The notes under the pieces are model-generated. The model had not been told where the DNA came from. It made no database searches and was given only the letters and a program-made list of their open reading frames with translations. DNA of 64,000 nt. Origin: Rhizopus arrhizus (taxonomy: Eukaryota; Mucoromycota; Mucoromycetes; Mucorales; Rhizopodaceae). The stretch lies in NCBI GenBank assembly GCA_024220505.1, contig JAKZZE010000023.1, positions 620,001-684,000 on the forward strand, in the 5' to 3' direction. Every line of letters begins with the position of its first letter. Position 1 is the stretch's first letter. This document shows, one piece after another, positions 10,477 to 20,792 of the stretch. A program made the translations under genes and the position numbers.

Positions 10477-11227
10477 CAGTGGATTAAAAAAAAAACATGC
10501 TGCTGATAGCAACCTTCTATTCAAGAAAAAGAGAATGCCTGATTGCATTCAGATTGAAATATTTATAATTTGTAAAGTCTTTGGTGAATCAATCAGTATG
10601 ATATTGTACTACTGACATATAAGATCAGGTACCAAAGTTGTAAATTGGTTCAGTGAAAGCTCTATGAGCAAAGCTATTTTAAGTGCTGTGAGGATGTTGT
10701 CAGGTTTTATTCTTTTGAAATGAGTTCTAGGAAAGAGTTTTCTTTTAGTTAGTGTTATGAACAATTGGATGTAAAGAAAGAGTAGAGAGTATGGATACTG
10801 ATCAGCCAAGTTATATGCTCACTGAAAACGAAAAGGTCATTTAATTTTAGTCTTTTTGAACTATTCTTTTGGATGTGAGCCCTTTTCTGGCCTTATTCTC
10901 AGTTATACTTTTACGTCTCAGATTAGCCTAGGACATCGATCAAACGCTTACTTTTGAAAGAATTAATCGAAAAGTATAGATGCTGATTTTCTATTTACTT
11001 GTAGCCTTGATACTTTGCAAACATATTTACAATACCAATAATGATATCTTTTTCCCAATACAATGCTTCGACAATTCAGTAATATCGCTGGACTGGAATA
11101 GTAAACGGTCTTTCAGAATAAGGATGCTGTCCATCGTGGTCGAATCAATCTGTTTACCAAGTTGGAAGGTCGAGGTTAAAGAACTAAAGTGACCCAAGTT
11201 GCACAGAATCTGTTTTACAAGGAACAA
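10477..11227 (-). repeat. Decayed dispersed repeat, copy A (coding remnant)
   Basis: The part at about 10477-10770 is clearly related, with many substitutions and small gaps, to 27089-27335 in this window. On the minus strand both copies encode a similar peptide (FxRxHFKRIKxDNIxxAxKIAxL), so the repeat derives from a protein-coding element. Further minus-strand open stretches (TTMDSILILKDRLLFQSSDITELSKHC at about 11027-11227) may belong to the same lost protein, but no counterpart was traced in copy B. Family not identified; no terminal repeats seen. Confidence 0.55.
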
Positions 11228-11724
11228 TAAACTATAAATTGTCGTTTTTCTGTTGAAATCATCTGGAGAAACAACAGCTGACGATCAAAAGACAAGCGAG
11301 GATTTGGTAAAGCTATATCACAACACGCAATGAATGCTAGATGACAGATTTCCGTTACCAACATTCTGCTGTTAATACCACGACAAGTCGCCTTGAGTCC
11401 CTGATTTTAATCAAAAGTAACACCCCATGTTCATAAAAGTCATGCAACCTCTAGGTCCCCGAGCATGTCGGTGAGCTCAAACAAGACGCGCGATTTGTTT
11501 CATTGATGCAACGGGTGTATTGGAATTATCACAGTAAATTAGAAAATCTCTACATAAAATACTTCCTATCTCGTTTTATGTTGAACTATTTCTCTCGAAA
11601 ATCAAAAGTGTTTAAAATAAAATATGATTTCATCTCGTTTCATTTTAGCCTTTGTTTTAAACAAAAAAAAATTATCCCATTCTTAACCCTTGATCATCTC
11701 AAAAAAAAACATCATCATCCCATT

Positions 11725-12027
11725 TTACGTTAAAACACTGAAAGACCCAAACTGCAACTCAATATTCCAGGATTTATCTACACTCAAACTACCCTAGTAT
11801 TATACCTTACATTATCATAACAAGTTTACAATACATGTTTTTTTTTTTTTTTTTTTTTTTTTTGCTACAGTCATCCGATTCATATGGAAAGCCCACTGGC
11901 AACAATTCTTTGAACAGACTCCTGTCTTGGATGAGGTTGTCATCAATCAAATTCAGAAAGGTCTACTGAAACTATCTGCTTACAATTCTCTATGCTAATA
12001 GCTTTTGTACAAGTCACTGTTTCATAC
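11725..12027 (+). mobile_element. Non-LTR retrotransposon (LINE) 3' fragment, upstream part
   Basis: Sequence-similar to 43430-43690 in this window. Both encode the region after the reverse transcriptase (WKAHWQQFFEQTP.. here, ICWQQFLEKTP.. there). A 26-T run (11838-11863) interrupts it. The similarity breaks at 12027 and resumes at 13165, consistent with a later insertion. Severely 5'-truncated and inactive. Confidence 0.7.
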
Positions 12028-12303
12028 GTTTAAACATGATATTTTATTTAATGGCTTAAATGAGCACGCAGTGTTTCAAGACACCATAATTGTCCAAGTC
12101 AAATCAGATGAGATGTGAAAAAAGCTAAAAAAAAATTCTTATGGGAGCAAGGACAAAAAAAAATGAATGGGTAAGGAGAGGAAAAATGTGAGATAGACAT
12201 CAATGTGAGTTCTGGGGCAATCTTTGCCCAAAGTAGACTGACGACGTAGGTGGATCATTTGGGTAAAATAGATGGTTAGGTTCATAAAGAATGGTACAAG
12301 CAG

Positions 12304-12537
12304 TTGGGTGAACACATTAGAATTTTATCCATGGAGTCTATACATGGTCAAGGATATGTCCTGTACGGTACTTGCATGGTGGGGCAAAGTCATAGACACC
12401 AAGTCTTTGAGGTCAATATGGCCAGACTAAACAAAGAAGTTGGCAGCAGTCTTACAAGTAAGTATCTTGAATCGCTACAGTGTGGGGGCAAATTCGATAA
12501 AGAAATGTTTTGGGAACACGTTGGATTTTACAGTTGA
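12304..12537 (+). other. Unassigned open frame inside the nested insertion
   Basis: 77 codons of protein-like composition (GQGYVLYGTCMVGQSHRHQVFEV) on the plus strand, within the nested insertion. It opens with an ATG at 12331 or an alternative start, and has no recognised domain. It may be a remnant of captured or element-encoded sequence. Confidence 0.2.
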
Positions 12538-12589
12538 CAAGAGTAGGATCGTGACTGATTGAAGGGTCTAAAAGATCGACCGTGATGTT

Positions 12590-13152
12590 GAATTTGCTCA
12601 AGTATGAACAAAGCTCAGTTTCATCACCAAGGTGAATAAGAAAGCTGACTAAATCTCTCTCTTTCTAAACAGTGAATATCCAGAAGTCGACGGATGTTGA
12701 TGTGTAATCTGCAAAGGTTAGAGCGCAGTGGCTGTAGAGGTAGGCGGCGTCGCAAAGGTACATAAATAGATCTAAAGCCTGCTGGTTCAGGAAGTGAAGA
12801 AAATTGCCTGGCAATAGCAGTCAGACTAGGTTGGGAACTATCGTGTTTAGGTTTAATGACCTTAGGCGGAAGAGGGAAGACGTTTCAGGCGATTTGGGGG
12901 GGGGCGCTTAGATGGGGTTGGTGGGAGAAAACGATTGGCGATGTGGTGCGTTCAGATAAAGGTGGGATGTCTGTGGTTGGCAGCTTCGGAGCAAGTTGTT
13001 TCCGTAAGAAAGTATTCTCTTGTTGTAACTTAAGTATCTCAGCATGGACAGTAGCTAAGCCTGCCTGCAGTCGTTGGAGGCTGCTTGCTGTTGTGGTGCA
13101 TAAAGAGGGCTTACAAATAAGGCAAAATGTACAGAAAGTGACGGAAAGCCTT
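12590..13152 (-). pseudogene. Retroelement ORF1-like remnant with coiled coil
   Basis: The minus-strand frame reads a Cys-rich start (TFCTFCLICKPSLC) and a heptad-rich coiled coil (SLQRLQAGLATVHAEILKL, then LRKQL). A Pro/Ser linker and a basic region rich in Arg/Leu (YVPLRRRLPLQPLRSNLCRL, then NIRRLLDIH) follow. This resembles the coiled-coil plus nucleic-acid-binding layout of LINE ORF1-type proteins. It ends at a stop in a gapped region and lacks a credible start, so I treat it as decayed. Family assignment is tentative. Confidence 0.4.
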
Positions 13153-13240
13153 ACTGTTTCATACACTTGCATCACCCTTAATCCTTGTACTCTTTGATGA
13201 ATTTTAATAAATAATAAAATTTTCATCCATAAAAAAACGA
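13153..13240 (+). mobile_element. LINE 3' terminus, downstream part
   Basis: Continues the LINE similarity broken at 12027. The terminal segment (TCTTTGATGAATTTTAATA .. AAAATTTTCATCCAT followed by A7) closely matches 43750-43800, which ends in a longer A run. This defines a shared 3' end of the family: ..AAAATTTTCATYCAT then poly(A). Confidence 0.65.
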
Positions 13241-13884
13241 AAACACTGTCATTTTGTCACTGTTTAAAAAAGACCTATAACAAGAAAAAGATATGTTCAG
13301 TATCCTAAAATGCAGTGATCCTCAATAGCTTGCTGATGTGCATTATCTTGTTTTATCTTGGAAGGAGATGCAGTGTACTATACTACTTGGAAAATTCTTT
13401 TTTGAACAATCAAAAAATGATTCATTCTTCAAACGTTACACATTAGCAACAACAAAAAGAAAAGTGTCAGCCCATGTTTTCATACTTGTAGCACATCTCT
13501 TGCGTCTAATCCTATTAGTACTGCGTAATATGGCGCGTTCTTTGGTCTCTCTTCGGTTAGAAATTAGTAATTGATCAACCAAGTTATGCAGTGATATGGA
13601 CATCATCGAGTGGGAAATTATATCGTAGTTCGTACACTACAACTTTCTTTTATAAATTATCCAAATGTTCATAATTGCAAGCAGTTTTTTGTATGCTATC
13701 CTATTTCAAATACGATTCCATTGTAAAATGAACTCTTCCTATTTTCTTTTTCAAACATTACAAGAGTATTTTTTTAAAAAGTTCTCAAAACGAACTAAAG
13801 TGTCAAACTGAACAAGAGTCTTTATTAAATTTTTTTTTAGAGATTGATATTTGTCAGAAAGGATATAAAGCTAGTTAATCAAGA
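13241..13884. other. Intergenic, no gene seen
   Basis: Spacer between the LINE tail and the metallothionein gene. A 78-codon open frame (13338-13574) has no recognisable content. Confidence 0.5.
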
Positions 13885-14219
13885 CTAACAGCTGCACTTG
13901 TCACCACAGCCACATTCTATAATACAATGAAGGATTTGTTAAAAAGAAAAAATCAATTATAAAAGAGTACCTTTGCTAGATTCTAAATGATAATTTAGTA
14001 TTAAACTTTTCGCGTTTATTTTCATTATTACCTCCACAAGCACAAGCATTCTTTTGTTTGTTTCCACAGCTTTCACAAGAGCACTTTTCACCACAGTTAC
14101 AATCCTTAGTTCCAGAGCATCTAAAGGATAGACGCGTATTATTAAATAGCACACACATAGTTTGATGATATTCATCCTATACTTTACTGGCAAACGTCTT
14201 TCTTACAGGGGCAAGCCAT
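13885..14219 (-). CDS. Metallothionein
   Basis: Three exons (14188-14219, 14032-14120, 13885-13916) with introns of 67 and 115 nt encode 50 residues. Fifteen are Cys, almost all in CxC or CxxC spacing (MACPCKKDVC..CSGTKDCNCGEKCSCESC..NACAC..CGCGDKCSC), and there are no aromatic residues. Both splice junctions are in frame, and each exon contributes Cys motifs, which strongly supports the model although each exon is too short to stand out alone. Metallothioneins bind Cu(I), Zn(II) or Cd(II) through thiolate clusters and buffer metals in the cytosol. Metal preference cannot be read from the sequence. The upstream region holds no obvious metal-response element. Confidence 0.88.
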
Positions 14220-14464
14220 TTTAATTTGTAAAACAAGAAAAAAGAAAAAAAAATTGTAGTGAATTGCATTGGGGAATGATTTTATGGAACATTTCATTTT
14301 CCGCCATAATTCCCCCCTCTCTCTCTTTCAAGGCAGACCGTCAAGGAGTACCTCATCGGCCACACATGGTTCCACCAAGATTGAGATGACAAGATGGACG
14401 ATAAAAAAAGTTTATGTTTATTATAAATCCAGTGGTAAACAATAACAAAAGAAACAAATTCAAA

Positions 14465-15957
14465 TTATTTTGGGCCCATGACATACATGGAACTCACACG
14501 CTTCGTTCTTTCTATGTCTGCCTTGAGTTTATGATCCAAAGCAGCATCCGCATGATCAATGCAATGTCTTGGGAAAACACCCTTTGCATAGTTCCTGGTC
14601 ACATTGATACCTTGACACCATCCATCATCGTATTCTACAAGTAACTCGATGCGGTCTCCAGGTTCGATTTCTAATTCATCACTCAAGGTGGGTACGTAGG
14701 TAGCGATGACCGTGAAGGTCCCAAGTGAAGAAGCCGCTTGAGCTTCTGGAGGTGCAGTGGCAGGCGCGACGGCCACCGCTCCGCCAGCTACAGCTGCTGC
14801 CGCAGGTATGGCTGGAGGAATGGTTTGAGCAAGGTTTTGCGCAGGCAACTGTTGTTGTACGGCGATAGGTGATTGCGTTTGATAATACTGCTGCTGCTGT
14901 TCAATCATCTCTTTGCTGCCATCATCGACCAGTGCCGGAGGTTCATTCGCCTGCTGGCCAACTGGAGCCTCGTCGTGGTACACGGGTTGAGCATCAAAGT
15001 TTTCGGCTTCATAGTCACTGTAACCCTTGGGTTCGCCACTGCCGTCGCCTCCGAGGTATGTACTGGCCCTGGTGGTCATTCGAGCAGCTCGGCTCTGCTT
15101 CAGTTCTCTTCTTCTCTTTCTGCGGACATAAAGAAGGGCAGCTGAGCCAATGACAGCTGCTACGACAACTCCGACAATGCCTCCGGCCACAGCACCTGCG
15201 TACGATTGGGATGAACCAGAAGTGTCGAGGGATTCTGCAGCTACTGAACCAGAAGAAAGGGCTGTGCTACTCGTCATGGTGCTGCTTGGAATGACAGTGC
15301 CGCTGATACTTTGTGCTGACAAAATGTGACTTGAAGGATTGCTAGCAGAAGAAATGCCGCTGCTGGAAAGAGTGGCTAAGGTACTACTGGCTAGAGTGCT
15401 GCTGGTTAAGGTGCTGCTGGTTAGGGTGCTGCTTGTTAAGGTGGTGCTGCTGGGTAAAGCACTACTAGTGATCAAAGAGCTGGTAGTTAAAGAACTGGTA
15501 GTTAAAGAGCTGCTAGTCGGAGTAGCTGTAGCTGAATTCCCGGCGCTACTGTCGACGCTTTTGTCTTTTGATTTAGCTGTACTATGCGTAGAACGAGCAC
15601 TAGAATGTGTCTTGGTTGTCGTTTCTTCTTTTGTTTGGGTTGATTTCTTTGAAGTTGAGGTATTTTTCTCCTTTTCTGAAGTTGAGGTCTTTGCCGCTTT
15701 TTTTGATGATGTGCTGGTCTTTTCTGAATCTGAGGATTTTGTCGACTTTTCAGAATTTTTACTACTCTTTTTGTCGGCTATAGACCCACTGTTAGAATAG
15801 GGCTTCCCTTCCTAGTATTCAAAAAATATTTACATGAATCGCTCGAGTCTTCATCATTTTGAAAAGAAGCAGCTCTCTTTTCAGGTAACCACAGTGCGTT
15901 TGCTGTTGTAAGGATGCCGGTCATGGCCAACCATGAGGACATGTGATTACTTCTCAT
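14465..15957 (-). CDS. Mucin-like single-pass membrane protein with cytoplasmic SH3 domain
   Basis: Two exons (15834-15957, 14465-15777) with a 56-nt intron containing a TTCTAACA branch site give 478 residues. Order: signal peptide (about 1-22); a long Ser/Thr/Lys-rich stretch with tandem SSTLT repeats (about 40-225), expected to be O-mannosylated; a transmembrane segment near 234-259 (AGGIVGVVVAAVIGSAALLYV) followed by RRKRRR stop-transfer; a Gln/Ala/Pro-rich linker; and a C-terminal SH3 domain (TVIATYVPTLSDELEIEPGD, DDGWCQGIN, KGVFPRHCI). It resembles fungal cell-surface sensors or polarity proteins with a mucin-like ectodomain and SH3 tail (Fus1-type layout). The binding partner would be a proline-rich cytoplasmic protein; the specific role is unknown. 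Confidence 0.85.
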
Positions 15958-18900
15958 CTTGAAAATGTTGAAAGGAATGTAAAATAAATGAGAGTATAAA
16001 CAAGAACTAATGAAAAATAGTTTTCTCGATAATGAATCGAAAATAAAAAAGAATGAGCTGAAGAAAATTAGTATAAGCGAGGAGCTTTCATCTTTTTGGT
16101 ATATTGAAATGAGATACACAATGTTGTACGAAAAAACTTCCTCGGTGTAACTTAAATTAGACAAGATCATTCTTTACATTGTATGCTTTTGAAGTGCTTT
16201 GCTACTAGAAAATTGAATGGATGTAAGCATTTAAAGATTTTTAAGTAGTGAAAGACTGTTGAGATTACATCTATTTAAACAAAAAAAAACGATTTAATGA
16301 GATTGGATGGTCTTTGTTACGTTATAAAACACAATTCTTTTATTGACAGCATAAAATTAATTCTGGTTTACTCGCATGCTGACTCACGACAGAACAAGAC
16401 AATGGAAATCCAACTTGAATAACTTGGATCATCTTTGTTTTCTTTAAGCTAAAAAATGACTATTGGATGCTGATTCAATTGAGGATTACTATTTCTTTTT
16501 TTTTGAGATTAAATAAATAGCTTCAAACTTCACATGTGCACCATGTAACATCAATTCTGTAATTTAACGGAAAACCCGAATTCAAATCATCTCCTCCAGA
16601 ATTACACAATGGCTTTCTTTATCAAAATTTCTTTTGTTCTTCCTTGGGTCATTGTTGTTTAGCGGGAGTTAATTATCGTTTCATACATCTAGCCATTCAT
16701 TTGGATATGCGTGTTTTGAAAAGCAATCTGAATAACGTGTTTCAATGTTTTATCTCAAATGTGTCATTAGGATCACACAATAAAAGTTCTTAATTATTGT
16801 ATAAATTACTTGCTTGTTCAACTACAAATATGTATACCTGGCTATACCCAGGTTCAATGTTCATTTCGAGAGTTTGGACATTCTCCTTCTGCATATTGCT
16901 TTAAATGGAAAGTGCTGCTTTCTAAGGTCTAGAAACTCCTCCTTTTTTTTTTCCTTCTTTCTATTCCTGTGTTTCTTTTCTCATTTATTAAAGTATCGAA
17001 AAGTATGCTGAGCTATTATAAGTAGCATGTAAATAAATAAAAAACATTCAAATCTATCCAATTTATATATTTCTTTCTTTTTGGTTTCATAGAATTTATT
17101 TATTCCGGTCTACTTTTAGAACGTGCACATTTTTGATATCATGAATTATAATTCTTTCATCATTAAAATCTTTTAAAAAAGAATGATTATTGGCTGTAGA
17201 ATTAAGAATATATATCAATCACTCTTCAACCTAAACTTTTCTTCTTTTTTTTTTTTTTTTTTAAAAAAAAAAAACTATGGAATTTAGACGTTTACGTTTG
17301 AAGCCCAGAATTTTTTTTAAATGAAAAAAGACTGATTTTCATTGAAAAAAGCTACAGTCGATATCCATTTTCGTAGCGATATTAGTAACATCGATATGAA
17401 CCTCAACATTTCAACTAGAGCCCAGGTTAGGTCCGCTTTTTTGTGCTTCACGCTCTTGATGCTTTTATAAATCATTCTCGCATATTCAGAAGAACACGTT
17501 CCTAATCAATCTTTTCAACTATAATGGATAACTCAGCTCAGAGTAACCAACATCTCATGTTTCTCTATACTGACACCTTAAGCTCCCGTCTATCCGGTTT
17601 CAACTCTATAGGTTCAAGTTCAACAAAAAGAAAATAGATCCCTTTACGACCTTTTCGCTGCTCTGATAGCACTACTTTTCATATGTTATTGGGCAAAATT
17701 TACCAAAAATACGCTTGGATCAGTAAACTCTCGGACGACATCAAAATGCAGGTCCCTGATCATCCTCAGCCAACCTTCTTTCACAAACATTCTTTCACTC
17801 GTGTACTAAACCTCTCTCTTTCTCTCTCTTTTTTTATTTGTTTATTTTTTTTTTTTTTTTGTATAAACGGTTCATGGCCTACTTTTATTAAAAAGTAGGC
17901 AGTGTCGTAATGAGTGGCTGCTAAAATATATTTTATTGCTTTTTTTTTTGAACAAGTGCAATAGTAAATAGAGAGGAAAAAATTTACTCCAAAGAAAGAG
18001 CTCAGCACAGAGAGTTGCAATCAGTTTGGAGGTATTGGAAGACACAGATAAGAAAGAAAAGGGAGAGGAGCCATAGACCAGCCGCCAGTAAGCATGTCAA
18101 TGGGCAAAAAGAACGCTGCCGGACATCACAGAAACTAAGCCTCTTTAGGGATGTGGTAAATCAATACCTGCAAAAGCTTGTCACCTTTCATCCTTCAGTT
18201 GACAGTTACTGTTCACGATTGCTTTGAGGATCTATTAGCGTATGAGGCATTGTAGCTCACAGTGACGTTGTAAATGATCTCAAGTAGGTGCTCATTACAC
18301 CTATGGAAAATTAACCTATTAATACCTACTCAATGAATTGATTTGGGTAGTCGATTTAAGTCAGCGGTTGAAGGCGTCACTTGCTTCCAAAGAGTAATTC
18401 AAGCAGTATCTATGCGTTATTATGAATTCTATTTCTGTAGTTCAGTCGATTAGGAATGTAGACGCTGAAGTTTGCTTTTTTTATATGCACTTCATAAAGC
18501 TTTTATAAAGTCCAACCGTCACATCCAAGCAAATAAAATAAAAATATCATCTTACAATGATACTACGACGCATACAACCTCTTTGATCAAATTTATAAAA
18601 AAAAACGTCAGGCGATAAACAGGTTACATATTAATAAAGGGGAGTCATGATCACCATCTAGAACAATAGAAAAACAATACAGAATGCATTAAAGTATCAA
18701 ACACATTGTCTTGGCAGAGACAAGACGCGATTTTGATTAAAAGACAGAGTGCACATGATCAGCAAAAGAGTCACTTCAACACAGTCAGTAGAAGAAATCA
18801 TTTTACAAGGAACAGCACCAAGTCCCGTTACTCAATCTGTCATGAATAAAAATTGCCTGGATTGCGTTTTTCAAACTCATCACATCTCTTTGTCTACGTA

Positions 18901-19652
18901 GCCCAAAGTTTATCTTGGCCTTTTGTTGTATGTAAAAAAAAGAGGGGAGCAAGGATTTTTGAGCAAACTCAAGATCCATTATAAATACCTGATAGACGCC
19001 ATTTTGAATAGCTTTGTTATTTTGAGATTTTTTGTAAACGAACTGCTACTTTTGAGTTCTTTGAACATTTACGTCTACAAAGAGAAGTCCTCGTACAGGT
19101 ATTTACAATAAAAAAAGTAGATTGTTTAAAATCCTGTCAGGGAGTGAACATGAGATAAACGTTCCAAGAAAGCGGCACCGCTTCTTGAGGGACTCTGTGA
19201 CGTATAGGTACTCGAAGTGATCGTAGGAATTTGGCAAGTAAACGAGACCTTTACTCTTCTTGAACTCAATGATCTGCCTATTATTTTTATTACCTTGGTA
19301 AAAAGTCATTCCTTTTGTTGAGAGTCGCTTTCAGGACCAAGTTGACACTGGTCACAACATCATAATCTGTACAGTAATTACGCCATGATCCTGAATACAT
19401 CCTTTGCTTGACTTTCCTTATCAATAACAGAGAAAGGTTATTTCCTTCTTTTGTTACCATTTTTTGCAGGGGGGCATTAGTCATGAAAATTAAAAAATTT
19501 ATTAATTTTATTGAACTTTTTTTTTTACAAGAGGATTGACAAGGGAATGTATAGAATACGATGCTATAACGAGTATAGTAGTACTATTAAAAAACGAATA
19601 TGAAACAGATAATGCTTTTTACAATATGTATAAATAAACAGAGTGAAGCTAT
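15958..19652. other. Long intergenic region, no confident gene
   Basis: About 3.7 kb, AT-rich, with a T18A12 palindrome (17245-17274). Short open frames at 18015-18227 (+) and 19103-19484 (-) look somewhat protein-like (for example WRNYCTDYDVVTSVNLVLKATL) but have stops, overlaps and no recognised family. They may be remnants of a mobile element. Confidence 0.45.
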
Positions 19653-20792
19653 TTAAAGCAAAGGAAAGATGGAGGGATTTTCGATATTGAAAGTGATGGG
19701 CGCAGCACCTAACATGGGAGAGGAAGATGCAGACGATGCTGTAGAAGACATGGGTGACGATGGTGATGAAGGTAAAGAAAATAAGGAAGAACCAAAGGAA
19801 GCCAAGGTTTGATTGAGGGCGACCATATGTGAATGTTCAATGTGATATTTTAAGCCATTTAAATTTTTGTAACGTTTGCCACAATCACCGATAGTGCACT
19901 GATAGGGCTTAGATGCGAGGCTTTCGAGATCGTCATTACTAAGATTACAGTGTCCATGCTGATTATGATATTTGAGACCGTTAGGATTTTTGTAAGCTTT
20001 ATCACAACCAGACACAGGGCATTTATAAGGTTTGTCAGCATTTAAATCTATAAAGTCAGCTCAAGTTACTACGGGTGTATAAAAAAGGGTCTATTACGTA
20101 CTCAGATTAGCACTGGCTAATATAGCGCCGGCTTGTGCAAGAAAATCTTGATCATTCATCAGGGAGGAATGTAATTCGGCATGATTACCAAAAGAGGAGG
20201 CCAATGCTATTTTTTTTACAGCCGATTGTGTCAAAAGTTCAATGGCACTGTTGGATGAAACGCTGATTTGGTTGAAGGGTCGCTTTTTTCCAGAAATTTT
20301 TTTCACTTCTTCTACAGTATCGTCATCATCTGAAGGAGGGCCAGGTGGATAGTAATCAGATAAATAAGCAGCAGCCTTTTTTTTTAACAAATCGATATCA
20401 TCAGACTCTCCAAGCTCGTCTTCATTATTAAAAGAGGAAAGAGAAGACCAAGAGTCATTTTCACTATCAAAAAGACTATTACTATCTTCATCGTCGTCTA
20501 ACCGGACATGGCACTCTTCATAGTGTTGTAATAAATCATGAAGATCATTCAACACAAGACCGCAGCAAGCAAAATCACGACAAAAGGAAGCTTCGAGTTC
20601 CTTTGGCTCAAAAGTGTCCTTTATATCATTCTGAGGAGTAAAGAATTGAAAATCATAGGTGCTATTTTCATAAGATGAGTTTACTTGTTATATGCTTTGC
20701 ATACACACTTACTCAAAACTAATATCTTGTTTAGGTATTGTAAGAGTGCTCATGCGTCTAAGAGAAGAGTTGTGTTCAAGAGGAATAGGCAT
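19653..20792 (-). CDS. C2H2 zinc-finger transcription factor, Sfp1-like
   Basis: Three exons (20713-20792, 20102-20661, 19653-20047; introns 51 and 54 nt) give 344 residues. A degenerate N-terminal finger lies at about 54-78 (FCRDFACC..LNDLHDLLQHYEECH), followed by an acidic/Ser-rich middle with a KKKAAAYLSDYYPP segment. Two closely related C-terminal C2H2 fingers follow (KPYKCPVSGCDKAYKNPNGLKYHNQHGH and KPYQC.IGDCGKRYKNLNGLKYHIEHSH). The split arrangement and the YKNxNGLKYHxxHxH signature are those of the yeast Sfp1 family, which links nutrient/TOR signals to ribosomal protein and cell-size genes. A Ser/Pro-rich tail ends the protein. Regulation of the eL21/uS4 pair in this window by such a factor is possible but not shown. 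Confidence 0.85.

Larger units (their letters stand above)
12028..13152 (-). mobile_element. Insertion nested inside the LINE fragment
   Basis: About 1.1 kb that interrupts the LINE 3' end and is flanked by the same 12 bp, ACTGTTTCATAC, at 12016-12027 and 13153-13164, as expected for a target-site duplication. The minus strand carries a retroelement-ORF1-like coding remnant in its 5' part. The minus-strand 3' end (near 12028-12050) is AT-rich with an AATAAA-like stretch but no clear poly(A). Orientation is inferred from the coding remnant. Confidence 0.5.

Noticed and set aside
15339..15800. 153-codon plus-strand Leu/Val/Glu-rich frame
   Set aside because: Antisense of the Ser/Thr-rich repeat region of the SH3 membrane protein; repeats keep the opposite frame open.
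19103..19484. Two overlapping minus-strand frames suggestive of a transposase-like tail
   Set aside because: No catalytic motif or family match I could state; kept only as a remark in the intergenic entry.
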